20,056 bases of DNA, from positions 1-20,056 of the forward strand of contig NW_013171842.1 in NCBI RefSeq assembly GCF_000151665.1. The letters are read 5' to 3'. The notes beneath the pieces were generated by a model. It was given only the letters and a program-made list of their open reading frames with translations, was not told the DNA's origin and did not search any database. The position numbers and the translations under genes were made by a program. The DNA is from Blastocystis hominis. Its lineage: Eukaryota > Sar > Bigyra > Opalinata > Blastocystidae. This document shows positions 7,698-16,203 of the stretch, piece by piece. The stretch's first letter is position 1, and each line of letters starts with the position of its first letter.

Positions 7698-10600
7698 AGA
7701 CGAAACGGACGGAACGTGATGAAGTTTGGAAAGTTCCGGGCTGTGTGGTTTTCGAACACCGGCCGAAGAAGCTGGCGAAAGGAAACCTGGGAATAGCGAC
7801 GATCGTTCAGAGAGACATGTTTCCCGAGGTGCTCGAGATCACAGAGAATATGATCTGGATTCGGTGTGGCCGAGGCGAGAAGAAGCTTGTGATCTGCAAC
7901 GTGTACATCCCTACAGCGAATGCTGGGGGGAAGAAGGAAGTGGTGATAGAAGATCTGAAGAAGAAGATAATGGGTTACGCGGGAGATAGGAAGAATGTGA
8001 ATTTAGTGGTAATGGGAGACTTCAACATGACTCCCTCGGAGGTGAAGGACTGGATTCGAGGCCAGCAGATTCCCGTGGAGGTAGCTCCAATGGGGAGAGG
8101 AGAAGTAACCTTCAAGAGAGGAAGGAGTACAAGCGTTATCGACTACATTCTACATTCGATTGGAGGGAAAGCAAAGTGTAGCCAAGTCTCGGTAGTGGAT
8201 TCGAAAATCTCAGATCATAATGGATTATCTGCAACCCTGAGTTTTGTGCAGAAGACTTCAGGTCCGGTGTACAAAAGTGTGAACCGATTTGCAGTACTCC
8301 GACGCTTGGAGGATGATTTGGATGACTCCAAGTTTGACATCAGCCGGTACCAGGGGTTGATAGAGGGCGAGAGTAGCGAGGCTGTGTCTCGATTCCTAGT
8401 GGAATTGAAAGACTCGCTGGAGCAGAAAGGAATGGTCCGAGCGCCCAAACCTGGTAAAAGAGTAAAGAAGCCGTTTCCGAGGAAGATAAAGAGATTGGCG
8501 GAGAAGAGACGGAATTTACTGAAGAAGAGACACAGAGGAGAGGAACTATCGCAGGAAGAGAGAGCCCTGATGAAGAAGTGCCAGAGAGCCATAAAGCAGT
8601 ACAAGGAAGAAGAGAAGATACGTGCGATTCATAGCGGTATAGAATCCCAACTCCGGAATGATAGCCGCAGACTGTGGCAATGGATAGGGAAACAGCTGAA
8701 CGAGGAGAAGAGCAGGATGGCGATGGTGATAAAGGATCCTGCAAGTGGTAGGCTGTGTACCGATGAGCACGAAGTGGCTGACTTATGGGCTGAACACTAC
8801 AGGAAGCTAGGGTCAAAGGGAAATGGCCATAGCAAGGATCTCGGATACTGGGAGAAGTTTGAGGTGAACAAGCCTCAAAACCAGGGTATGTGCGGGAGCG
8901 AAGAGTACTGGAATAAAGACATATCTTGGAAGGAGGTTCGAGAAGTAGTGAAGACGATGGCAAACGGGAAGGCCTCGGGTATAGATGGTATTCCAGGAGA
9001 AGTATACAAGGCAATAACGCGAAATAAGTGGCCTCGAGGAGATCGTGGATTAGCGTACATATTGCTGAGAGTACTGAATGCCATCTTCCATGGGAACATA
9101 CCAGAGGACTTGATGACTTCTACGGTAGTTTCGGTACCGAAAAAGGGAGATTTGACGGACATGAACAATTACAGAGGTATCAGTTTGATGCCTGTGTGCG
9201 TGAAGATCGTGGCGGCAGTGATAGCTTGTCGTATCAGCTCCGTCTTTGAGAAGGAGCACTTCCTGTCGGATGCCCAGGCGGGTTTCCGTCCAGAACAGGA
9301 GTGTGTAGGGCAGGTCGGAGCTTTGATCGAGATTATACAACGATGGACTATCGAAGCGCGAGCGGTGAAAAATCGGATAAGGCTGCCGGAAGACGAGTTG
9401 CAGGCCTTTGCATGCTTTATCGATTTTAAGAAGGCGTACGATACGGTCCCCCATGAAGCACTGTTGTATAAGTTACGAGCTTACGGGATATCGGGTAAAA
9501 CGTACAATTTTATCCGAACCCTGTATGACCGATCTTACATAAGCGTACGAGTGGGTCAATTGCGATCCCCGAAAGTACCCTTAGAGAGAGGTCTACGTCA
9601 AGGCTGTCCACTATCTCCGATATTGTTCTCGATCTTCATTAACGATATCCTCCCTAAGCCAAAGAAGAGACTATTCTCTTGGGAACCCAAGGTTGAGGGT
9701 TTGATGTTTGCGGATGACATCGTGGTATTTGCGAGGACGGCAGACAGATTGCAGAAGTTGCTGGATCATGTCTCGGAGTGGGCGAATACATGGGAGATGT
9801 CTGTGGGGCATGCCAAATGTGGTGTGATGCTATTTGGTACTGCCGAGAAGAACGCAAACTATGAAGGAAGAGAATGGATTCTCCAAGGAGAACCGATAGC
9901 GGTAGTTGAGGAATATACCTACTTAGGAGTGAAGATTACCTCCAAACTGGACAGGAGAGATATGATGGATGCGAGAATTGGGAGGATGGAGATGCTCCTA
10001 GGTAGCCAAAAGCGATTCCTATGTAACTACAGAATTCCGGCACAGTTAAGAGTCAAAGTACTTCAGAGTGTAGTGCTGACCTCTGGGCTCTATGGAGCAG
10101 AAGTATGGGGCGGAAACAAGGAGGAGGCAAGGAGTGTACAAAAAGTGCTAAACAAAGGTCTCAATTACATCCTACAAGCCACCGGGAAGTTTTCCACGTG
10201 CATTCCATCGTTGGAACTGGAGTTGGATATGCCTCCGGTGTATCCTATTCTGGTGTCAAAGCGATTGCGATGCATGTGGAAGGGGAGGTGGTTGAGTCGC
10301 ACGTTGGGCGATCTCATAGATAGTAGGCTGGAATGGTGGTCAACGAAGAACACCTACCTGAAGACGACGGAGAGGATAGCACAGGAAGTGCTGCAGACGG
10401 TAGGTAGAGGGATCATCGATGATCACCTGGCATGCGGTAAGGAGGTTCCGGCGCGGTGGCTAGATGAGAGGCGGAAGTGCCATGTCCAGATGGCATTCGA
10501 GATGTGGGGCGGAGAGCCACGAAACGGAAATCCTTTTTCGGCCAGAGATCTGGTACGGAGGATGATTCCACGCCTTTGGATACGCCAGCTGCAGGAGAGC

Positions 10601-11290
10601 GATGCGCAGTTTCTGAGGACGTACTTGACAAGAGGACGAGCCATCAACCGGCGCTACCTGGACTTGTGGTTCAGGCATCCGGAGTTGGCGAGAGGGTGTC
10701 AGGTAATCCTAGAAATGCGCTGTGGGAGCTGGTGCTGTGTGGAGACGCGCTACCCTAAGCTAGAGGGGCCAGAAGGGTGCAAGTGTCCTTGCTGCGGAGA
10801 GTGCGAGAGGGAGACCCTAGAGCACTTCCTCTTCAAATGCCGGAGATATATGAAAGAAAGATTGGCTTTGGTCCGGAGGATCAGGGAGAGGCTCACGTTG
10901 GGCGAGGAGCGTGACGTGGAGCCCCTGATCCGGATGGTTCTCGGATTGGATGATGTGTCGACCCACAAAGCAGAAGTACAGGGAGTGAAAAGGAAGTCTG
11001 TGAAGAGGGATGCCCTACCTCTGCCCGATAGTCCGAACGACTCAGAGGCAGCTAGTAGGTTGACACGAGCGCTAGAGAAGGACACAAGTCCGAGACGCGG
11101 AGGGACAAAGTCGGATCTTAGTGATGGACCTGCAAGGGGAGATCAAGTAGAGAGCGGGAGAGTTTCGACGCCTGGGGGCGTGCCTAAGAGGGAACAGTTA
11201 GTTGAGTCGCTATCACACCCACCAACTAGCTTTTCGGCGCCGGTTAAGGTGACCTCTTTGCCACAGGTACCGGGTAGGAAGAAGAGTAGA

Positions 11291-11314
11291 CAGTCTGGAA
11301 TCGACGAGTTTTTC
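11291..11314 (+). other. PIP box in LINE copy B
   Basis: The same QSGIDEFF motif as in copy A, preserved while nearby residues differ (IATKWSD in A, IAAKCSD in B). Preservation beside changed positions hints at constraint, though two young copies are a small sample. Confidence 0.65.
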
Positions 11315-11335
11315 AAGATCGCGGCCAAGTGCTCA

Positions 11336-11410
11336 GACAAGGACAAGGATTTATCTGCGGACAAGACTTCAGACAAGACTTCGGACAAGGACAAGACTTT
11401 GGACAAGACT
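11336..11410 (+). repeat. Short GACAAG-based coding repeat, copy B
   Basis: Counterpart of the copy A repeat that follows the PIP box: DK and DKTS units in the linker. Unit number matches copy A, which again points to a recent common source. Confidence 0.75.
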
Positions 11411-12392
11411 GGAACGAGGACAAGATCAAGATGGACTGACAGTAGGAGGACTGTTTTGGACCCGTCGAACCGAAAACGTCTACGACTGGTACAGGAGAGG
11501 ACATGGAGAGACACCCACGGATTGTCGACAAACGACAGATCTACTTCAGACAATGAGCCAATAGAGTCTCTGCTGGCTTTCAAGTTACGCAACGATCGTG
11601 TTGCACAAGGATCGAAAGGGGTGACACACCGACAGTCACCCACGGATGACGAGGATTCTCAGACCCCCGAGATTATACCTTTAATCGATAGGAAGGATAC
11701 GGAATGTCAGACCCTACGGACGACTGGGAAGAGCTTACCGATAACTGGAATTACTCCGGACAAGAACGACGAAGGTTCTCGCGCTGTTTCTACGACTGCT
11801 TCGACGACTGCTAATTCGACGTTTTCGACTGCGGATTCTGGTGACGCGTGTCAAGTTTCTACTCATATCGCTGTGGACAGCCGATTTCGCCCATGTCTAT
11901 TGTGTAAGGACCCGGTGGATATGAGAGGCTCGCTACGTGGCTTTGGTGATTGCAGTGTTATTCCGAGAGGATCCTTGGGACGGAGGGTCATTCAAAGAAT
12001 TTATTGTGCGGACTGGAGAGATATTGTCAAGGGTTCGATGAGAAATGGTTTTGGCTCTGTGTGTACCTCGTCTGGGGAGAATCATGGTTCGGATAGCCAT
12101 GGGAGGGATAATTGGGTCCCGACCACAGGAAGGAAGGACTGTGAGGAAATCCAGACACCAGGTATTAGTTGTGAGAAGTTCTTTGGGGAGAGGAGTGAGT
12201 TGGTTGTATGTGAGGAACTAGCAAAATTTTTGCAAAGCACTCACTATGATCGGCTTACTCTTTTTGGTATTTGGAGCAGAGGGATAGCAAGCAGACCCAA
12301 GAGGTCGGCTACTGGGAAGAAGTCCAAGGCCGGAAGGTACGGACGTAACAGGCGGTCAACGGCCCGCTCAAGATCTCCTGCAGGTCAATGAA

Positions 12393-12415
12393 TTGTTTGT
12401 TTGTTTGTTTGTTTG
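12393..12415 (+). repeat. TTG(TTTG)5 tail of LINE copy B
   Basis: TTG and five TTTG units follow the TGA stop after a two-base gap and lead into TTAACCC. The unit count differs slightly from copy A, as expected for a slippage-prone tail copied at initiation of reverse transcription. Confidence 0.9.
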
Positions 12416-12440
12416 TTAACCCTAACCCTAACCCTAACCC
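12416..12440 (-). repeat. Short telomeric tract between LINE copy B and the virus-like element
   Basis: Identical in sequence, register and length (25 nt) to the tract between the LINE copies. On its right it passes through TA into CTGGAGACC of the virus-like element. The G-strand runs leftward, so the virus-like element appears to have been capped by telomeric repeats before LINE B was added. Confidence 0.93.
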
Positions 12441-12485
12441 TACTGGAGACCATTCGCCATCTCCTTGCGTTTGAACACTCCATTC

Positions 12486-12512
12486 TGGAGATATACAAGT
12501 TTCTCTGCTGTG
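12486..12512. repeat. Leader repeat module, copy 1
   Basis: TGGAGATA then TTTCTCTGCT, followed shortly by a double hairpin. The same arrangement recurs at 12584-12610 before the next double hairpin, suggesting that module plus hairpin pair was duplicated. Between the telomeric tract and the capsid gene (12443-12666) I see no gene, only these modules and two double hairpins. Confidence 0.5.
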
Positions 12513-12528
12513 CTTGACATTTATACTA

Positions 12529-12571
12529 GGGAGGAAACTTCGTTTCCTCCCGGGGGAGCCGCAGGCTCCCC
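12529..12571. repeat. Double-hairpin element 1
   Basis: Hairpin one is a 10-bp perfect stem GGGAGGAAAC with TTC loop (12529-12551); hairpin two is GGGGAGCC with GCA loop (12553-12571). The first hairpin recurs in reverse orientation at 18941-18963 and the second at 17773-17789. Confidence 0.9.
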
Positions 12572-12583
12572 TTGATTACTTTG

Positions 12584-12610
12584 TGGAGATAATAATTTTC
12601 TCTGCTATAG
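12584..12610. repeat. Leader repeat module, copy 2
   Basis: TGGAGATAATAA then TTTTCTCTGCT, imperfect copy of 12486-12512, again followed by a double hairpin. It lies close upstream of the capsid gene and could hold promoter sequence. Confidence 0.5.
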
Positions 12611-12613
12611 CAA

Positions 12614-12658
12614 GGGGCAGCTTCGCTGCCCCGGGGAGAAAAACAAAGTTTTTCTCCC
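12614..12658. repeat. Double-hairpin element 2, before the capsid gene
   Basis: GGGGCAGC/TTC/GCTGCCCC (12614-12632) followed one base later by an 11-bp stem GGGAGAAAAAC with AAA loop (12634-12658). It ends eight bases before the capsid ATG, so it would be in or next to the 5' leader or promoter. TATAG occurs on both sides, a possible but weak duplication. Confidence 0.9.
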
Positions 12659-12669
12659 TATAGTAAATG
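12652..12669 (+). promoter_or_regulatory. CTCCC...TAAATGG start context, capsid gene
   Basis: CTCCC, five bases, then TAAATGG including the ATG. The same arrangement precedes the ATPase and basic-protein genes. TAAATG resembles the late-promoter initiator of poxviruses. A late promoter role is inference. Confidence 0.45.
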
Positions 12670-13956
12670 GCTACTACAATTCCTCCTGTGCATAACTACG
12701 AATCGCAGATTGTGTTCAGCAATCAGTCCAATAACATCAAGTCGACCGATGTGATCAATTGGACGATCGCTCCATCCGGTGATGACGTGTACTTCAATCT
12801 CTACAAGTCTCGAATGACGTTCAAGCTCAAGATCACCGGATTGGCAAATAACGCAACAGGTTCACCCAAGGTATTCTATGTTCCGGTGAAGAAGAACATG
12901 TCGGGCATTGTGAACAACACGAAGGTCACGTACACCTATTGGAATGGTGAGAACCTGGCGTCCTTGCCTCTGAGTGCAGACAATGAAAACATCGGTCAGA
13001 TCCGGTCACTCTTGAATGCGCTCACGGACAACAAGCACAACAATGTGGTGAATGAAGGATTGAAGGAACTGTCCTACATCTACTACGATGCATTGGACTA
13101 CGATACTGACGATGAAACCGAGAGAACTGCGGCCATCCTGGGTCGACCTTATGGCGGGAAGTTATTCTACAACATGCTCAAGTTCGTACAGCCCAACAAT
13201 TCGACCACGGCGTACACGACGATCAATGTGAACTTTGCAGACATCTTCGAAGGTTGTTCTCAGGAACGATTCATCAATCTCACGCAGATGGATGCTCAGA
13301 TCTATCCCACGAACGACGATGCATACTTCTACATCGATGCTGGCAAAATCAATACCGCTACAAGTCCGGACGCTGTTCCATCAGCCACGGCTTTCACCGG
13401 TGTATACTTCGATACATGCACGCTTTGGTATCACAGTTACAAGACGAGCGATGATTCGACCTTCGATCCTGAAGACACTCAGTTGGTGAAGAACCAGATC
13501 ATGACCAAGACGTTCCGCATTCCTTCTGGCCAGAACTTCATCGATGATCGTGTGCTGGTCAACTTCCCCGTCAAGATGATGTTCATGATGTTCACGGACG
13601 ACAATGGCGATTTCTCGACTCTCAAGGACATTCGATTCAAACGTATCTCATTGAACATCGCTGGTGAACAGAAGCGTATCATCAATGTGGACAACACGAA
13701 CACACCTGATGGAATTGATCACACGTTCTTCGAATGGATGGACTATCTTTGCAATAGTCGTTCCGACGAGTACGATACGCTGTTGACGTACAAGACCTGG
13801 TTGAATCAGTTCCGAATCTTTGCCTTCCCGTTAGCCGAGTGGTTCCCGATGCGAGCAGCGAATCAGATCCAGTTTGAAATCGAGTTGGAAGAGGATGTTG
13901 CAGCGACGACCCAGATGCACCTCATCATGATCCGTGCCAACACGGTGGGAGCGTAG
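12667..13956 (+). CDS. Probable major capsid protein (double jelly-roll type)
   Basis: 429 residues, the longest protein of the virus-like element's left block and placed near its packaging ATPase and protease, as in Polintons and Polinton-like viruses. Composition is Asn/Thr/Asp-rich with alternating hydrophobic beta-strand patterns throughout (YFNLYKSRMTFKLKITG near 39-55; IQFEIELEEDV near the C-terminus followed by MHLIMI), as expected for two jelly-roll domains. No signal peptide or membrane segment. No double hairpin lies inside it, unlike several neighbours. Fossil virus gene, open over its length. The call rests on fold-like pattern and context; I did not recognise a diagnostic motif. 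Confidence 0.65.
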   Translation: MATTIPPVHNYESQIVFSNQSNNIKSTDVINWTIAPSGDDVYFNLYKSRMTFKLKITGLANNATGSPKVFYVPVKKNMSGIVNNTKVTYTYWNGENLASLPLSADNENIGQIRSLLNALTDNKHNNVVNEGLKELSYIYYDALDYDTDDETERTAAILGRPYGGKLFYNMLKFVQPNNSTTAYTTINVNFADIFEGCSQERFINLTQMDAQIYPTNDDAYFYIDAGKINTATSPDAVPSATAFTGVYFDTCTLWYHSYKTSDDSTFDPEDTQLVKNQIMTKTFRIPSGQNFIDDRVLVNFPVKMMFMMFTDDNGDFSTLKDIRFKRISLNIAGEQKRIINVDNTNTPDGIDHTFFEWMDYLCNSRSDEYDTLLTYKTWLNQFRIFAFPLAEWFPMRAANQIQFEIELEEDVAATTQMHLIMIRANTVGA

Positions 13957-13981
13957 CTTCCCCAAGCGTAAGGCTAACTTT

Positions 13982-14022
13982 GAGGCGACTTCGTCGCCTC
14001 GGGAGGCATCGCAGATGCCTCC
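13982..14022. repeat. Double-hairpin element 3
   Basis: GAGGCGAC/TTC/GTCGCCTC (13982-14000), one base, then GGAGGCATC/GCA/GATGCCTCC (14002-14022). It lies 26 bases after the capsid stop and upstream of the next gene's AT-rich promoter-like block. Confidence 0.9.
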
Positions 14023-14035
14023 ATAACTAATATCA

Positions 14036-14068
14036 CTTAAAGATTTCAAAACATAAATATAAATAGAT
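14036..14068 (+). promoter_or_regulatory. AT-rich promoter-like block upstream of the 177-aa gene
   Basis: Reads CTTAAAGATTTCAA then ACATAAATATAAATAG, directly against the ATG at 14069. A near-identical block precedes the KilA-N gene on the other strand (17197-17230). TATAAATAG is a TATA-like core. Two independent genes sharing some 27 of 34 positions suggests a real promoter class, perhaps early. Confidence 0.55.
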
Positions 14069-14602
14069 ATGAGCAACAAGATTCAGGTTTTCGATCTTTC
14101 CAACACTTCTAACATTTCTCTCACTTCGAATGGATTCAAGAAAGAAGGCGAATCGGCTAAGTATGTCTGCAAGATCACCGATGCTACCATTGTTTTCGTG
14201 GGTGACAACTCGAAGTTCGAAACAGACAAGAAGAAACTGTTCAACACTTTCTCCATCACACTGCCCAATGAGCAATCGGAAGAGTTCAAAAGAATTCTTG
14301 ATGAGACGAAGAGAGATAGTCGATCGTACAGTGAATACGAAGGTGAGATCCAGTTCAAAGTGAAATTGAGTCCGAGCACGAAGATCGTGAATAACGACAA
14401 GAAGCCTATCAAGATCGATCTGCGAAATGTGCCCTGTACCGATCTTCGCGAATACAAGGATGCAACGATCGATATCGTAGTAACTGGTACGAGCAATGAA
14501 TTTGAGGGCAAAAATGGTGATATGTTTTCGTACATATCACTCACGGCAACTCAAATCAAGATCAAGAGTATGAATAGTGTCTTCGATTGCGATTTCTTGT
14601 AA
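14069..14602 (+). CDS. 177-aa conserved-looking protein of the virus-like element, possibly OB-fold DNA-binding or minor capsid
   Basis: I do not recognise this gene with certainty. It is soluble, without signal peptide or membrane segment, and rich in alternating beta-strand patterns. The C-terminal part (DATIDIVVTG...FEGKNGDMFSYISLTATQIKI, about 132-168) resembles the closing strands of OB-fold single-stranded DNA-binding proteins. A penton or other minor capsid protein is the alternative, given its place between capsid and ATPase genes. It shares its promoter-like block with the KilA-N gene rather than with the capsid gene, which favours an early, DNA-related role. ATG at 14069 follows the TATA-like core by two bases. 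Confidence 0.55.
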   Translation: MSNKIQVFDLSNTSNISLTSNGFKKEGESAKYVCKITDATIVFVGDNSKFETDKKKLFNTFSITLPNEQSEEFKRILDETKRDSRSYSEYEGEIQFKVKLSPSTKIVNNDKKPIKIDLRNVPCTDLREYKDATIDIVVTGTSNEFEGKNGDMFSYISLTATQIKIKSMNSVFDCDFL

Positions 14603-14669
14603 GAGGTATGTGTGATAGATTCCTTTTTCACTTTGGGCGTCGCGGATGTCGTGATAACCAAAGTAAATA

Positions 14670-14707
14670 GGGGCAACTGCGTTGTCCCGGGAAGCCGAAG
14701 GCTTCCC
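14670..14707. repeat. Double-hairpin element 4
   Basis: GGGGCAAC/TGC/GTTGTCCC with one wobble pair (14670-14688), then GGGAAGCC/GAA/GGCTTCCC (14689-14707). It sits between the 177-aa gene and the ATPase gene. The first hairpin is a diverged relative of that at 15999-16017. Confidence 0.85.
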
Positions 14708-14715
14708 ACGAAGTT

Positions 14716-14730
14716 CCTCCCTAATAAATG
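14716..14730 (+). promoter_or_regulatory. CTCCC...TAAATGG start context, ATPase gene
   Basis: CTCCC, TAA, then TAAATGG including the ATG at 14728. The preceding GAAGTTCCTCCC looks like half of a hairpin of the double-hairpin family. Same class as the capsid and basic-protein genes. Confidence 0.45.
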
Positions 14731-16110
14731 GAAGATAGTCCGTACATTCCCAACATTGATACAACATTGCTCGCTATCAAGAACCGAATAAGACGATTTA
14801 ACCATCGATGTCCGTACAACAACAAACGATTGACGAGAAGAACAGAAAATACGCTCAATCAAGCCGAAGTAATGCAGGATACCATCAAACAACGGATGGA
14901 GAATGAAACCGATGAAGAAAAGAGCAAGCAATATGCCAAAATACTGAAAGAATTAGCCGACTACATCCAACCAGAGCAGACCATTGACGAGCAATTGCAA
15001 GACCTTCGACAAAACAAGGAGAGCATGGGCATTATGAAGTTCGACTGGGAACTCGATTGTCAGGACACATTCCTCAATCAATTCACACTCATCATTGCTC
15101 CTTCCAAGTCGGGCAAGTCGTTCCTCATCAATCAGTTGTGCTACGAGATACCTCACTCATTCGACAAGATCTGCTTCTTCATGGGAAAGGTGAGCTATGA
15201 AAACAAGTGTCCACAAGTGCTCAAACATGTCGCCAACAAAGCAGGCATCAAGACGCAATGGATCAACACTGACAACGAAGTACGTCCTGACTTTACCGAT
15301 AGTGAGGACGTCGCGTACAAACAATTGAATGACGATGGATCAAGTGTGGCGATCTACAACGACACCACATACCCCTCGATCTACATCTTCGACGATTTAT
15401 ATACGAAGCCGAACGATCACTGGGTGGTGAACTTCATGGACACCATGGCTTGCATGAGTCGACATCGGAAGACGAGTTGTTTCATTGCATTCCAAGGATT
15501 CACTCACTTGAGCAACAAGATCCTGGACAACGCCACTCGAATCTTCTTGTACTACGATATCCTTGGACGAGAGGATTTGTGGCGCAAAATGAAGATACCA
15601 CCACCGAGTAATCTATCCGAGGTACTTCGTGATATCCAGATGGGCATACACACACGATGGTACTACCTGGATGACGATTCGCTGGTCGAGTACGTCCCAT
15701 ACGAACTGAGTAGCAAACAACAAGCGATCAACAAGATGCGATCGAAGTTACCGAAGGCATTGAGTGATGAACGAAAACGCAAAGAAGTGGAAGAGAAGCA
15801 ACGACAAGTGCAGCAACTCGAAGAGGAACTTGGACGCACTTCCGACAATAAGAAGACCAAAGTGAATAAGGCACGCACGTACAATCTCTTGGACATCAAA
15901 GAAGCCGTTGAAATCAAACCACAGGACTACAGCAAAGCCATCAACACCAAGGAATTCCAGTTCGTACAAAAGCCGAGAGATGGCGTGGCAAACTATGAGG
16001 GGCAACTTCGTTGCCCCGGGGGAGGCAAAGCCTTTCCCCACTACACAAGCGACACTTCTACCAAGCAGAAGAAAGGCAAAGGATTGCGTTCCAAGTACGA
16101 CTTGGCATAA
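14728..16110 (+). CDS. FtsK/HerA-type (A32-like) DNA-packaging ATPase
   Basis: 460 residues. The Walker A motif APSKSGKS is at 124-131, Walker B IYIFDD at 218-223, and a following strand CFIAFQGF fits the sensor position of the HerA/FtsK superfamily; LDNATRIFLYY is a further family-like block. Such ATPases pump viral DNA into the capsid and are a hallmark of Polintons, Polinton-like viruses and nucleocytoplasmic DNA viruses. N-terminal ~110 residues are charged and helical. After the core is a coiled coil (about 347-372, KRKEVEEKQRQVQQLEEELG). A double hairpin (15999-16039) lies within the C-terminal coding part and is read as GQLRCPGGGKAFP. Fossil virus gene, open over its length. Confidence 0.85.
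   Translation: MEDSPYIPNIDTTLLAIKNRIRRFNHRCPYNNKRLTRRTENTLNQAEVMQDTIKQRMENETDEEKSKQYAKILKELADYIQPEQTIDEQLQDLRQNKESMGIMKFDWELDCQDTFLNQFTLIIAPSKSGKSFLINQLCYEIPHSFDKICFFMGKVSYENKCPQVLKHVANKAGIKTQWINTDNEVRPDFTDSEDVAYKQLNDDGSSVAIYNDTTYPSIYIFDDLYTKPNDHWVVNFMDTMACMSRHRKTSCFIAFQGFTHLSNKILDNATRIFLYYDILGREDLWRKMKIPPPSNLSEVLRDIQMGIHTRWYYLDDDSLVEYVPYELSSKQQAINKMRSKLPKALSDERKRKEVEEKQRQVQQLEEELGRTSDNKKTKVNKARTYNLLDIKEAVEIKPQDYSKAINTKEFQFVQKPRDGVANYEGQLRCPGGGKAFPHYTSDTSTKQKKGKGLRSKYDLA
15999..16039. repeat. Double-hairpin element 5, inside the ATPase coding region
   Basis: GGGGCAAC/TTC/GTTGCCCC (15999-16017), then a less perfect GGGGAGGC/AAA hairpin (to 16039). It falls in the basic C-terminal tail, past the ATPase core, where extra residues should be tolerated. 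An insertion of one element into another. Confidence 0.85.
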
Positions 16111-16126
16111 CCGTGATGGCCAAAGA

Positions 16127-16169
16127 GGGGCGAAACTATGTTTCTCTCCCGAGGCGACAACGTTGCCTC
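16127..16169. repeat. Double-hairpin element 6, degenerate
   Basis: An imperfect hairpin with GAAAC/TAT/GTTTC core (16127-16150), then GAGGCGAC/AAC/GTTGCCTC (16151-16169). It lies just past the ATPase stop in the convergent gap. More mismatches than other copies suggest an older copy. Confidence 0.65.
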
Positions 16170-16202
16170 CAAAGTAAAAAAGGACAGCCATGTTTACTTT
16201 GG
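16169..16202. repeat. Inverted repeat in the convergent intergenic gap
   Basis: CCAAAGTAAA and TTTACTTTGG form a perfect 10-bp inverted repeat around a 14-nt loop, at the point where the plus- and minus-strand gene blocks meet. It could mark transcript ends from both sides. Confidence 0.55.
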
Positions 16203-16203
16203 G

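Larger units (their letters stand above)
7700..12391 (+). pseudogene. 5'-truncated LINE endonuclease/reverse transcriptase ORF (copy B)
   Basis: The open frame continues leftward through the telomeric repeat, which would encode an LTLTLT run; that part is not genuine protein. Real LINE coding starts at TKRTERDEVW. The first endonuclease strands and the catalytic Glu of QETK are missing, but GDFN, SDHN, the whole RT (IDFKKAYD, RQGCPLSP, FADD near 9707), the CPCC...H...C zinc motif and the PIP box (11291-11314) remain. Unlike copy A, the C-terminal tail is in frame to the TGA at 12389, giving an intact view of the family's C-terminus: CLLC, further Cys residues, then a basic RS-like end. Without a start codon, promoter or full nuclease it is unlikely to be active by itself. 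Confidence 0.88.
7698..12415 (+). mobile_element. Non-LTR retrotransposon (LINE), copy B, 5'-truncated
   Basis: Equivalent to copy A from base 2957 onward (constant offset of 4741 up to the A insertion near 7206, then 4739). The 5' end starts abruptly within the endonuclease, just after the QE of the catalytic QETK, and is fused to telomeric repeats. The 3' end is TTG plus five TTTG units and another telomeric tract. By eye about two dozen amino-acid differences separate the copies over roughly 1,500 shared residues, so they are recent relatives. The 5' truncation is typical of incomplete reverse transcription or of end erosion. Confidence 0.93.

Noticed and set aside
7658-7699. Protein start for copy B reading through the telomere repeat (LTLTLT)
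   Set aside because: It begins at a TTG in the tail of copy A, and the repeat happens to lack stops in this frame. No reason to think it is translated.
1021-12415. Simple tandem duplication of one LINE by unequal exchange
   Set aside because: Copy B starts mid-gene at a telomere repeat and has its own tail of different TTTG count; a duplication would not place telomeric sequence at a truncated 5' end. Cannot be fully excluded since gene conversion may act on arrays.
12443-12666. Terminal inverted repeat of the virus-like element
   Set aside because: Only one end is in the window, so no partner can be compared; hairpins here are local double-hairpin elements.
15748-16191. 147-codon minus-strand frame opposite the ATPase C-terminus
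   Set aside because: Antisense of the Lys/Gln/Glu-rich coiled coil gives a Phe/Leu-rich pseudo-membrane protein; the Walker motifs fix the coding strand as plus.
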